From JANRKF01 sp964519595 (GTDB lineage Bacteria > Pseudomonadota > Alphaproteobacteria > Rickettsiales > SXRF01): DNA of 36,984 nt. Made by a program: the position numbers and the translations under genes. Location: assembly GCA_964519595.1 (NCBI GenBank), contig CAZFJN010000017.1:1-36984 (forward strand), given 5' to 3'. The notes beneath the pieces are model-generated. The model worked only from the letters and a program-made list of their open reading frames with translations. It was not told where the DNA came from and ran no database searches. Position 1 is the stretch's first letter. Each line of letters starts with the position of its first letter. This document shows positions 9,371 through 17,023 of the stretch, piece after piece.

Positions 9371-10435
9371 CTACTTGCTATTTGCAGTTATTACAAACGG
9401 ATTTGTCACTGCCGCCAGCCCTTCATAACCTTGCACATAAAGAGATCCTGCCGCCGCATCAGCCTGCATGGCAAGGCGTGTGTTAAGGTTAAGAATAGGC
9501 GGTTGCAGCCAATCGAGTTTTTCCTGCGCTGTTTCGCGCAGATCTATTTCGCAGCTTTGCCGATAACGTCCGGCGCTGTCTATCTCACGAGGTCGCCAAC
9601 CTTTTTTATGCCAGATTTTTTTATTCGTTGCCGCTATTTTTGAATCACGAGAATCACGAAACTGATTGCTGGCGGAAACAGCAGATTCTGCGCCAAGCTC
9701 ATGAATTTCTGCGGCATTTTCCAAACGCTCAATAATACAGCCTTCTGCCGGATTAATTCCAACCAGAGTGAAAATAACTGGCGTTGAAATAATCGTTTCA
9801 GCAAGCAGCCGCTTTGCTTCATGATAATTGCGCGCCTGTTCAAAAACCTGCCGCAGCAGATGCGACGGCGGTAACGCTCCTTCTTTTCCGACAATGAAAC
9901 GATTCGCCAGCCAGTCACCGACTTTGCCAAGACCATGTTTTCGCATTGGCGCAAGATTTATTGCCGCTGCAAACCGCCCAGGAGCAAGCGCCTGAAATAT
10001 TCCGGAAACAGCCGGCCAGGTGATGTTGTAATAAATTCCCGCTGCGTTTTCCTGTAGGGCTACTATTATGTGTTTTCCCATCTCCGGAAAAGGCCAGTCA
10101 AGAACTCGCAATATTTCCACGCCGCCGGCAGTAACATAAGCGCCGCTGGTACATCCCCAGCAATCGGCAATATTTAAGGTATAAATTCCTGCTTTGCCGA
10201 CTATATGCGCTGCTTCTTCTATTTCATGCAGATAAGGAGAATGAGAAATTCTCAACAAATGGCGCGACCACAGATCAGATAGCGGAAAAACCGCTGCACT
10301 TGCCGCATATGAAGCCAGACCATAGGTTTTTCTGCTGGCATATAACATTGCCTTGGCCTTATCAGGAAAGGCTCTAAGCAACGCATTTTCGCCTTTTCCG
10401 CGCAGATCTATATAAGGAATTGTCGATTTGAGCAT
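9371..10435 (-). CDS. Acid ceramidase / NAAA-type Ntn amidohydrolase (probable lipid amidase)
   Basis: A 354-residue protein resembling the linear amide C-N hydrolases (acid ceramidase, N-acylethanolamine acid amidase, choloylglycine hydrolase). CTSGAY at 95-100 would give the nucleophile C95 after autocleavage. R110 and D113 (RVLDW) and N257 (SASNQF) complete a set whose spacings from the Cys (+15, +18, +162) almost match human NAAA C126/R142/D145/N287 (+16, +19, +161). The 94 residues before C95 would be the alpha/pro-peptide part. No signal peptide is evident, so it is probably cytoplasmic. It begins the operon with lplT and aas, suggesting a fatty-amide or N-acyl-lipid substrate whose released fatty acid could be re-activated by Aas. 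Substrate and autoprocessing are inferred. Confidence 0.72.
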   Translation of the reverse strand: MLKSTIPYIDLRGKGENALLRAFPDKAKAMLYASRKTYGLASYAASAAVFPLSDLWSRHLLRISHSPYLHEIEEAAHIVGKAGIYTLNIADCWGCTSGAYVTAGGVEILRVLDWPFPEMGKHIIVALQENAAGIYYNITWPAVSGIFQALAPGRFAAAINLAPMRKHGLGKVGDWLANRFIVGKEGALPPSHLLRQVFEQARNYHEAKRLLAETIISTPVIFTLVGINPAEGCIIERLENAAEIHELGAESAVSASNQFRDSRDSKIAATNKKIWHKKGWRPREIDSAGRYRQSCEIDLRETAQEKLDWLQPPILNLNTRLAMQADAAAGSLYVQGYEGLAAVTNPFVITANSK

Positions 10436-10472
10436 ACAATATATGTATGTCCATCTACTGATTTGTCCACTT

Positions 10473-10506
10473 TTATTTGTGAGATATTATTTGTGAGATA
10501 TTATTT
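10473..10506. repeat. 14-bp tandem repeat upstream of the amidase operon
   Basis: TTATTTGTGAGATA occurs at 10473-10486 and 10487-10500, with a partial third copy (TTATTT) to 10506 that runs into the next palindrome. It sits 38-71 bases upstream of the amidase start codon, so it may affect promoter spacing. Confidence 0.7.
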
Positions 10507-10526
10507 TGCGATCACTATCGCAAAAT
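10503..10526. repeat. Second copy of the TTTTGCGAT palindrome
   Basis: ATTTTGCGAT (10503-10512) pairs perfectly with ATCGCAAAAT (10517-10526) around a 4-base loop. The core matches the palindrome after lon. It lies 13 bases beyond the stop codon of the MarR gene, again directly downstream of a gene end. Confidence 0.7.
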
Positions 10527-10539
10527 GGCATTAGTAGAA

Positions 10540-11004
10540 TCAATGAGCTGGAAGGCGATGACAATTATTTATATAATTTGTCCAGAAGCTTTCGATTTTT
10601 TCCAGAGTTCTGTTCAGTTCAGTTAAGATATTCTCATTCATTTCTTTTGATAAAGCATCAGAGTTGCGCTGATACAGCTCATCAATCCGCTGACAGAGAG
10701 CTTGCCCTTTAGCAGAGAGCTTTATTCGCACAGAACGCTTGTCATGCAAGGCTTTTTCCTGCGTTATGAAGCCATTTTCAACCAGCTTCTTGACATTATA
10801 CGAAACGTTTGAGCCGAGATAAAAACCGCGATTAGTCAGCTCGCCAATAGTTAATTCCTCGCCGCTTATGTTGTAGAGAATAAGCGCCTGAACGTTGTTA
10901 ATATCATCAATTTTAAGCCGTTCAAGTTCAGTGTTGATTACATCAAGAAAACGGCGATGCAAACGCTCGATAAGTTGAACAGACTGGCTGTAAGCTTGTT
11001 TCAT
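10540..11004 (-). CDS. MarR-family winged-helix regulator (LdtR-like)
   Basis: A 154-residue DNA-binding regulator. The winged-helix core spans about residues 35-110: TIGELTNRGFYLGSNVSYNVKKLVENGFI forms the recognition helix region, and DKRSVRIKLSAKG forms the wing. N- and C-terminal helices would form the dimer interface. The NRGFYLGSNVSYNVKKL block is typical of the alphaproteobacterial LdtR group, whose Liberibacter member controls an L,D-transpeptidase gene; assignment to that group is from memory of the motif. It is transcribed toward the amidase-lplT-aas operon but separated from it by about 100 bases of repeats. Three 14-bp tandem repeats in its upstream region could be an operator. 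Confidence 0.85.
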   Translation of the reverse strand: MKQAYSQSVQLIERLHRRFLDVINTELERLKIDDINNVQALILYNISGEELTIGELTNRGFYLGSNVSYNVKKLVENGFITQEKALHDKRSVRIKLSAKGQALCQRIDELYQRNSDALSKEMNENILTELNRTLEKIESFWTNYINNCHRLPAH

Positions 11005-11047
11005 GGTTTAAAACATTTCCGATAAAAGTTTTAATTATTAAGAATTC

Positions 11048-11089
11048 ATACTAAGTAATTTATACTAAGTAATTTATGCTAAGTAATAT
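11048..11089. repeat. Three 14-bp tandem repeats upstream of marR
   Basis: ATACTAAGTAATTT at 11048-11061 and 11062-11075 is followed by the variant ATGCTAAGTAATAT at 11076-11089. The array is 44-85 bases upstream of the marR start. Each unit carries a CTAAGTAAT core, so it could be a repeated operator or a slippage-prone promoter segment. Confidence 0.7.
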
Positions 11090-11202
11090 TCTCTAAAATA
11101 AGATTTCAGAGCCTAATCATAAGCCCTAATAATTAAGGAAAGATTTATATTTCTCAATATCAGCTGCCAGCACCACCTCCTAATAGATAGATACTGCTAA
11201 CT

Positions 11203-11263
11203 ATGCACCTCTTGCTTACCAGCAACCATCATCCTACGCCAAGGCTTCGGATGACAAGGCAAC
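11203..11263 (-). repeat. 61-bp dispersed repeat, inverted copy
   Basis: The reverse complement of this stretch is identical over all 61 bases to 27602-27662. It contains an imperfect palindrome (TCATCC...GGATGA) and a GGTTGCTGGTAAG segment shared with other intergenic repeats in the window. About 27 further bases to 11290 also resemble the GGTTGCTGGTTGTTGG family. Confidence 0.9.
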
Positions 11264-11323
11264 TAACAACCAGCAACCAATTATTTCCTCACAACCAATA
11301 TTATTTCCAAATATTATTTCCTC

Positions 11324-11355
11324 TTGACTTGCCAATGAGAATGATTATCATTAGC
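11324..11355 (+). promoter_or_regulatory. Promoter overlapped by a Fur box
   Basis: A -35 box TTGACT (11324-11329) and a -10 box TATCAT (11346-11351) are 16 bases apart. A Fur box at 11337-11355 has core AATGATTATCATT and matches the classical 19-base consensus at 16 positions. It covers the spacer and the -10 box, so iron-loaded Fur would block transcription of the cupredoxin/FTR1 pair. Confidence 0.8.
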
Positions 11356-11396
11356 GACAATTAATTTATGGTCAAAAAATTACGGAGATAAGAATT

Positions 11397-11777
11397 ATGC
11401 AATTACTTCGCTCAGCTTCCTTTTCGACTTTTTCCTTGCTAGCTATTGCTATATTAGCTGCTGCTCTATTGTTAATTGCAGTGGTTATTCCGGTTACGGT
11501 TCATGCTGCTGAAGTTGCTGAATATAAAATCACCATCAAGGACCATAAGTTCATTCCTGATATTGTTGAAATTCCGGCGCAAACGAAAATCAAGCTGCTG
11601 GTAAAAAATGAAGATTCAACGCCAGAAGAATTTGAAAGCCATGATTTCAAGCGCGAAAAAATCATCCCTGGCGGTACAGAAGCCAAAATATTAGTAGGAC
11701 CTCTTGCTCCGGGCGAATATAAATTCTTTGGCGAATTCAACGAAAAAACCGCGCAGGGCAAATTGGTTGTTAAGTAA
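11397..11777 (+). CDS. Periplasmic cupredoxin-like iron-uptake protein (FtrB-like)
   Basis: A 126-residue exported protein. A long hydrophobic signal (residues 1-36) ends at VHAAE, and one cupredoxin-fold domain follows (about 40-126: YKITIKDHKFIPDIVEIPAQTKIKLLV). ESHDFKREKIIPGG is typical of the single-domain cupredoxins that accompany FTR1 permeases. The last strand reads KFFGEFNEKTAQGKL and lacks the Cys/His/Met of a type I copper site, so it may not hold copper in the classical way. GGAG at about 11383 is a plausible ribosome binding site. It lies 36 bases before the FTR1 gene behind a Fur-box promoter, which points to ferrous iron delivery or oxidation. Confidence 0.85.
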   Translation: MQLLRSASFSTFSLLAIAILAAALLLIAVVIPVTVHAAEVAEYKITIKDHKFIPDIVEIPAQTKIKLLVKNEDSTPEEFESHDFKREKIIPGGTEAKILVGPLAPGEYKFFGEFNEKTAQGKLVVK

Positions 11778-11813
11778 CAATCAGGCAATAATAACTCATA
11801 AAGAGCAACGCTA

Positions 11814-12653
11814 ATGATTCCTAGTTTTATAATATTATTTCGTGAAATATTGGAAATATCTGTAATTCTTTCGATAATAATGGCGGCAACGCGCGGCGTG
11901 ACCGGACGTGGCCATTATGTGCTGTTAGGAATAGTCGGCGGGCTAGTTGGCGCGGCGATAGTTGCAATGTTTGCCGGCGCTATTGGCAATGCCCTTGCCG
12001 GAGTAGGCCAGGAAGTGTTCAACGGCACGGTATTGCTGCTGGCGGCTGTGATGATTGGCTGGACAACGATCTGGATGCAACGTCATGGCCGGGCGGTTTC
12101 TCAGAAAATCAAGCAGGTCGGCGCGGCCGTTGCGGAAGGTGAAATACCGCTTTATTCTCTGTCGGCAGTGGTAGCGCTTTCAATGTGGCGTGAGGGCGCG
12201 GAAATTGTCCTGTTCATGTCGGGAATTATTGGCTCTAGCGCAGAAGGAATTGCGGCGATAATGCTCGGAGCTTTATCCGGAGGTCTGGCCGCGGCGATTG
12301 TCGGCTTGATGATTTACTGGGGACTTATTACCATTTCCAGCAAATATATTTTTGTAGTAACTGGCTGGATGTTGATATTGCTGGCAGCCGGAATGAGCGC
12401 CGCCGGAGCTGGCTATCTGGCAGCGGCGGACGTTCTGCCGGTAATTGTCGATCAGCTGTGGGATAGCTCGGCGCTGCTTTCTGAACATTCACTGATTGGC
12501 CAGATATTACACGCTATGCTCGGCTATTCAGAACGTCCAGCCGGAATTCAACTGCTGTTCTATGTGGCAACGTTGACAGTAATCTTGCTGGCACAAAAAC
12601 TAACCGGAAAAGCAAAACCAACACTGGCAGTTGGAAACCCACTGAAAGCCTAG
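11814..12653 (+). CDS. FTR1/EfeU-type high-affinity iron permease
   Basis: A 279-residue inner-membrane permease with about seven hydrophobic helices. Both iron-binding REXXE motifs of the FTR1 family are present: REILE at 10-14 in the first helix and REGAE at 126-130. The length matches EfeU/FtrC (about 275). It follows the cupredoxin gene under the Fur box. Neither a P19-type iron-binding protein nor an EfeB-type peroxidase or polyferredoxin gene is nearby, so this is a reduced two-gene version of FtrABCD/EfeUOB. Confidence 0.94.
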   Translation: MIPSFIILFREILEISVILSIIMAATRGVTGRGHYVLLGIVGGLVGAAIVAMFAGAIGNALAGVGQEVFNGTVLLLAAVMIGWTTIWMQRHGRAVSQKIKQVGAAVAEGEIPLYSLSAVVALSMWREGAEIVLFMSGIIGSSAEGIAAIMLGALSGGLAAAIVGLMIYWGLITISSKYIFVVTGWMLILLAAGMSAAGAGYLAAADVLPVIVDQLWDSSALLSEHSLIGQILHAMLGYSERPAGIQLLFYVATLTVILLAQKLTGKAKPTLAVGNPLKA

Positions 12654-12697
12654 AAAATCTCACAAAGAAATTTCCTAAAATTCCTAGAAATCCGCGC

Positions 12698-12725
12698 TTG
12701 AAGTAAAGCCTCTATGTGCTACAAT
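12698..12725 (+). promoter_or_regulatory. Promoter of tRNA-Cys
   Basis: TTGAAG (12698-12703) and TACAAT (12720-12725) lie 16 bases apart and end 28 bases before the tRNA 5' end, the arrangement expected of a sigma-70 promoter with a short tRNA leader. Confidence 0.65.
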
Positions 12726-12753
12726 CAGGAAATTGCCATATAAAACCAATAAA

Positions 12754-12828
12754 GGCTGGGTAGCAAAGTGGTAATGCACGGGACTGCAAATCCTGTATTC
12801 CGGAGTTCGATTCTCCGCCCGGCCTCCA
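12754..12828 (+). tRNA. tRNA-Cys (anticodon GCA)
   Basis: A complete cloverleaf. The acceptor stem GGCTGGG pairs with CCCGGCC with one G-T wobble. The anticodon loop is CTGCAAA with GCA in the middle, and the T-arm contains GTTCGAT. The discriminator base is T, followed by an encoded CCA (12826-12828). U73 and a GCA anticodon are identity elements of cysteine tRNAs. It stands alone between the iron genes and the kdp region. Confidence 0.96.
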
Positions 12829-12883
12829 TAATTTTTATGGTTTTCATGACATTTCTTACGGCGTTATCATGTTGCAACATGCT

Positions 12884-12914
12884 GTCATCCTCTTACAAGG
12901 CGGTAGGGTTTGAC
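12884..12914. repeat. Possible degenerate member of the dispersed repeat
   Basis: GTCATCC...AAGGCGGTAGGG...GAC follows the outline of the GTCATCC-GGCGTAGGATGA palindrome found at 11203-11263 and 27602-27662, with several differences. A nearby 14-base palindrome, CATGTTGCAACATG, precedes it. Relationship is uncertain. Confidence 0.35.
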
Positions 12915-12970
12915 ATAAGCTATTAAGTAGCGATATATACTAATTAAACTTCAAGAATCTAAGTGTAATT

Positions 12971-13136
12971 TATACTCATTACACTTAAAGAGTTGGTATT
13001 TATTCCAAGTATTTTTGTTCAATATATGAGATAAAAATCGAAGGAATACTTATTGATATTTCAAGATTTTTATCTCATATAGTGAACAATAAAGACGAAG
13101 CGAAAGAATGCCAACTCTTCAAGTGTAATGAGTATA
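12971..13136. repeat. 166-bp imperfect inverted repeat upstream of kdpA
   Basis: The left arm (12971-13039) and right arm (13065-13136) surround a 25-base loop. The outer 26-base blocks (12971-12996 and 13111-13136) match with one difference. The inner 23-base blocks (13017-13039 and 13065-13087) also match with one difference. The middle of the arms has diverged. The left end also carries a nested palindrome, AAGTGTAAT/ATTACACTT (12961-12986). The right arm ends 18 bases before the preferred kdpA start. It could be a MITE-like element or a large mRNA hairpin in the kdp leader. Confidence 0.85.
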
Positions 13137-13154
13137 GTATATGTCTTCCTTATT

Positions 13155-14849
13155 ATGAGCGAATGGATATCTGTTTTTATTTGTCTGGCTCTGGTTGTCC
13201 TCTGGATAAAACCTTTGGGCGGTTATATGGCCGCTGTTTATCTTGGTCTTCCGCATCCTTTAGCACGGTTTATTGAGCCGCTGGAGCGGTTTATTTATCG
13301 TTTTTGTGGTATTAAATCTACTCAGTCAATGAACAGTCTGCAATATAGCGGCAGCGTGTTTATTTTTAGCATATCAGGATTTTTTATAAGTTTTATAATT
13401 CTGATTTTTCAGGATATATTGCCGCTTAATCCGGAAAATATGCCAGGAATCAGCGCGCATTTGGCCTTTAACATAGCGGCGAGTTTTTTAACTAACAGCA
13501 ACTGGCAAAGCTATAGCGGCGAGGCGCAGCTTAGCTATTTCTCACAAACAGTAGCGCTGGGAATACAGATGTTTTGTTCCGCCGCTACCGGACTGGCCGT
13601 TGCGGTTGCTCTTTGCCGCGCTCTGGCGGTTAAGCAATCTGAATATATCGGCAATTTCTGGGTAGATATGCTGCGCGGCATTTTATATATATTATTGCCG
13701 CTGGCGCTTGTTTTTGGCCTTATTCTGGTTTCACAGGGGGTTATTCAGAATTATTCTCCTTATGTTAATATCACAACTCTGGAAGGAGTTTCTGGAAAAA
13801 TCGCGCAAGGTCCGGTTGCTTTGCATGGCGCGATTAAAATCTTAGGCAGTAATGGCGGCGGTTTTTTTGCTGCCGGCGCTGCTCATCCTTACGAAAATCC
13901 TAATGCGATAAGCTCCCTACTGCAAATGGCGGCAATGTTGCTGCTGCCTTGCTCATTCGTTTACACAGCCGGCTTGTTAATGCGTGATCGCAGGCAGGCT
14001 TATATGATGCTGGCGGCAATGTTTATCATTTTTCTTCCGGCGCTGGCCTTTGTGGCAATTCAGGAATTTAACGTAAGTCCTAAATTTGATCCGGCGGTTA
14101 TTGATATCAGAGAAGGCAATATGGAAGGCAAGGAAACACGTTTTGGCGTTGTTGGCTCGTCTTTATGGTCGCTTACGGCAACAGCAACTTCAAATGGTGC
14201 TACTAATTCCGCGCATGATTCTTTTGCGCCGCTTTCCGGGCTTATTCACCTTCTGCTGATGCAAGTTGGCGAAGTGGTTTTTGGCGGCGTTGGCAGCGGC
14301 CTTTATGGTATGATTATTTTTGTGCTGATGAGCGTTTTTATTTCCGGACTTATGGTTGGCAGAACGCCGGAATTTCTTGGCAAAAAATTATCGCCTTTTG
14401 ATGTGCGAATGATTTCAATCGCAATCATTCTTCCGGCGCTGCTTACTCTTGGTTTTGCAGCTGATGCAACTATGCGCGAAGCCGGAAGAATCGCTGTTTC
14501 CAATCCCGGCGCGCATGGTTTTTCGCAGATATTATACGCCTTTACCTCCGCCGCTAATAATAACGGCAGCGCCTTGGCCGGATTACAAGCCAGCTCGGAA
14601 TATTATAATATCGCGCTGGGAATTTGTATGTTAGCTGGCCGTTATGGCCTTATATTTGTGGTTCTTACCATTGCCGGATCTTTTGCGAGCAAAAACGTAA
14701 CTCCGCCAAGCGCTGGAACTTTGCCAACTCATAGCCTGCTGTTTACCATGGTTCTGGTAGCGACGATTATAATTCTTGGCGTACTTACTTATATTCCGGC
14801 GCTGGCTTTAGGTCCGATTGCTGAACATCTAACCATTATGAGTAAATAG
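13155..14849 (+). CDS. kdpA: Potassium-transporting ATPase subunit A (KdpA)
   Basis: The channel-like potassium-selecting subunit of the KdpFABC pump, 564 residues (E. coli 557) with about ten membrane helices. The four pore-loop regions can be seen: SFLTNSNWQSYSGE, GSNGGGFFAAGAAHPYENP, ATSNGATNSAHDSFAP and SAANNNGSALAGL. I chose the ATG at 13155 (MSEWISVF) because family members start directly with the first helix. An in-frame ATG at 13128 lies inside the right arm of the upstream inverted repeat and would add nine residues. No kdpF-like small gene is visible before it. The gene ends 18 bases before an assembly gap. Confidence 0.96.
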   Translation: MSEWISVFICLALVVLWIKPLGGYMAAVYLGLPHPLARFIEPLERFIYRFCGIKSTQSMNSLQYSGSVFIFSISGFFISFIILIFQDILPLNPENMPGISAHLAFNIAASFLTNSNWQSYSGEAQLSYFSQTVALGIQMFCSAATGLAVAVALCRALAVKQSEYIGNFWVDMLRGILYILLPLALVFGLILVSQGVIQNYSPYVNITTLEGVSGKIAQGPVALHGAIKILGSNGGGFFAAGAAHPYENPNAISSLLQMAAMLLLPCSFVYTAGLLMRDRRQAYMMLAAMFIIFLPALAFVAIQEFNVSPKFDPAVIDIREGNMEGKETRFGVVGSSLWSLTATATSNGATNSAHDSFAPLSGLIHLLLMQVGEVVFGGVGSGLYGMIIFVLMSVFISGLMVGRTPEFLGKKLSPFDVRMISIAIILPALLTLGFAADATMREAGRIAVSNPGAHGFSQILYAFTSAANNNGSALAGLQASSEYYNIALGICMLAGRYGLIFVVLTIAGSFASKNVTPPSAGTLPTHSLLFTMVLVATIIILGVLTYIPALALGPIAEHLTIMSK

Positions 14850-14867
14850 AGATAAGCAAGTAAATAG

Positions 14868-14967
14868 NNNNNNNNNNNNNNNNNNNNNNNNNNNNNNNNN
14901 NNNNNNNNNNNNNNNNNNNNNNNNNNNNNNNNNNNNNNNNNNNNNNNNNNNNNNNNNNNNNNNNNNN
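14868..14967. other. Assembly gap of 100 N
   Basis: Exactly 100 undetermined bases between kdpA and kdpB, probably a placeholder of unknown true length. AGTAAATAG flanks it on both sides (14859-14867 and 14992-15000), and another copy overlaps the kdpA stop (14840-14848), so a tandem repeat probably broke the assembly. Confidence 0.95.
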
Positions 14968-15004
14968 ACAAACACAATAAACAGAGATTTAGTAAATAGA
15001 GTAC

Positions 15005-17023
15005 ATGATGATTTCCTACTACACAATATTTGCCAAGCTCTCGCCGCGTGATCAGATTCGCAATCCGGTAATGTTTTCCGTTTATCTATGCGCTGTTATC
15101 TTAACAATCGCGCTTTTCTTTGCCAGCGGACAACAGAAGCTGTGGTTTGATGTTACAATAGCTGCTTTATTATGGATTACGGTTTTACTGGCTAATGCCG
15201 CAGAAACAATCGCCGAAGGCAAAGGCAAGGCTCAGGCTGAATCACTGCGTTCCTTGAAGAAAGACGTATTTGCTAAGAAATTACGCAGCGCCAGCAATCG
15301 CGATGATTATGAGCTGGTTGCTGCTTATAACCTCGCTAAAGGCGATTTAGTGCTTATTGAAGCTGGCGATTGTGTTCCTGGCGATGGTCAGGTAATTGAC
15401 GGTATCGCCTCAGTTGATGAAAGCGCTATTACTGGCGAAAGCGCTCCGGTAATTCGTGAATCTGGCGGCGATTGCGACGGAGTTACCGGCGGCACGCGCC
15501 TGCTTTCCGACTGGCTGGTCGCCAGAATAACCGCAAATCCGGGCGAGAGTTTTATTGATCGCATGGTGAATCTGGTTGAAGGCGCAAAACGCCAGAAAAC
15601 TCCTAATGAAATCGCCTTATCAGGCTTGTTATCAACTCTTACCATAATATTTTTCATCTCAGTATTTACCTTGTGGAATTTTTCCAAATTCTCAGTTTAC
15701 ATCAACGGCAATGGCGAAATTATTTCTCTGACTATGCTGATTGCTTTGTTTGTCTGTCTTGCGCCGACAACTATCAGCAGTTTGTTATCAGCAGTTGGCA
15801 TCGCCGGAATGAACCGCCTGCTTGCCGCTAATGTTATTGTTTCTTCCGGACGCGCTGTTGAGGCTTCCGGAGATGTCAATGTTCTGCTGCTTGATAAAAC
15901 TGGCACTATAACTCATGGTAATCGTCAGGCTGAGGAATTTATTCCGGCGGAATATGTTTCAATAATGACTCTGGCAGAAGCAGCGCAGCTTTCATCGCTT
16001 GCTGATCAAACTCCGGAGGGCAGAAGCATTCTTGATCTGGCCGTTCGCCGTTATGAGCTTGCTGAAATATCCGCCGCTCCGGATGGTGCTAATTTTATAG
16101 AATTCTCCGCAGAGACAAGAATCAGCGGCATCGAGCTGGAAGGACGGAAAATAATCAAAGGCGCTTCTGACGCGATAGAAGCGCATATTACCGCGCTCGG
16201 CGGCAGTATTTCTGAAGAAATGCGTCATAAAATCGACAAGGTAGCAAAGCTTGGCGGCACGCCTTTAGTGGTTGCCGATGGCAATCGAGTTCTTGGCGTT
16301 GTCTATCTTAAAGATGTTGTCAAAATGGGAATTAAAGAACGACTTGCTGATTTGCGGAAAATGGGAATTAAAAGCATTATGATTACTGGCGATAATCCGC
16401 TTACCGCCGCAGCAATTGCCGCTGAAGCCGGAGTTGATGATTATATGTCGCAAGCCACGCCGGAAGCGAAACTTAAACTTATTCGCAAAATGCAAGCCGG
16501 CGGCGAAATGGTGGCAATGGTCGGCGACGGTACGAATGACGCTCCGGCTTTGGCGCAGTCAGATGTTGCGGTAGTTATGAATAGCGGCACGCAGGCGGCC
16601 AAGGAAGCAGGCAATATGGTTGATCTGGATTCTGATCCTACCAAGCTGATCGAAATCGTTGAAATCGGCAAACAGCTGTTAATGACACGCGGCGCTCTTA
16701 CCACTTTTTCAATCGCCAATGATATTGCCAAATATTTCGCGATAATTCCGGCGGCTTTCGCTGGAACTTATCCGGCATTGTGGTCGCTGAATTTCATGCA
16801 ACTTTCTTCGCCATTATCCGCTATATTATCAGCGGTTATTTTTAACGCGCTGATAATAATCGCGCTTGTGCCGCTGGCTTTAAAAGGCGTTAAATACCGC
16901 GCATTAGGCGCAGCGCAGCTTTTACGGCGGAATATGTTAATCTATGGCGGCGGCGGCATTATCGTGCCTTTTATCGCAATTAAAGCGATAGATTCACTGC
17001 TGGCAATGGCAGGAGCAGTATAA
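15005..17023 (+). CDS. kdpB: Potassium-transporting ATPase subunit B (KdpB)
   Basis: The P-type ATPase subunit that powers potassium uptake, 672 residues (E. coli 682). The actuator domain carries TGES at 143-146, where S146 corresponds to the inhibitory phosphoserine of E. coli KdpB. The phosphorylation site is D297 in DKTGT. The nucleotide and hinge motifs KGASD, TGDNPLTAAAIA and MVGDGTNDAPALAQSDVAV are intact. The N-terminus is compatible with a complete protein beginning at 15005 even though the gap lies 37 bases upstream. The stop overlaps the kdpC start as TAATG. Confidence 0.97.
   Translation: MMISYYTIFAKLSPRDQIRNPVMFSVYLCAVILTIALFFASGQQKLWFDVTIAALLWITVLLANAAETIAEGKGKAQAESLRSLKKDVFAKKLRSASNRDDYELVAAYNLAKGDLVLIEAGDCVPGDGQVIDGIASVDESAITGESAPVIRESGGDCDGVTGGTRLLSDWLVARITANPGESFIDRMVNLVEGAKRQKTPNEIALSGLLSTLTIIFFISVFTLWNFSKFSVYINGNGEIISLTMLIALFVCLAPTTISSLLSAVGIAGMNRLLAANVIVSSGRAVEASGDVNVLLLDKTGTITHGNRQAEEFIPAEYVSIMTLAEAAQLSSLADQTPEGRSILDLAVRRYELAEISAAPDGANFIEFSAETRISGIELEGRKIIKGASDAIEAHITALGGSISEEMRHKIDKVAKLGGTPLVVADGNRVLGVVYLKDVVKMGIKERLADLRKMGIKSIMITGDNPLTAAAIAAEAGVDDYMSQATPEAKLKLIRKMQAGGEMVAMVGDGTNDAPALAQSDVAVVMNSGTQAAKEAGNMVDLDSDPTKLIEIVEIGKQLLMTRGALTTFSIANDIAKYFAIIPAAFAGTYPALWSLNFMQLSSPLSAILSAVIFNALIIIALVPLALKGVKYRALGAAQLLRRNMLIYGGGGIIVPFIAIKAIDSLLAMAGAV

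Noticed and set aside
12971..13136. Known potassium or c-di-AMP riboswitch before kdpA
   Set aside because: The structure is one long imperfect hairpin and I see none of the conserved multi-helix cores of those riboswitches.
13128..13154. Upstream ATG for kdpA adding nine residues
   Set aside because: It lies within the right arm of the inverted repeat, has no ribosome binding site and does not fit the KdpA N-terminus. The ATG at 13155 is preferred.
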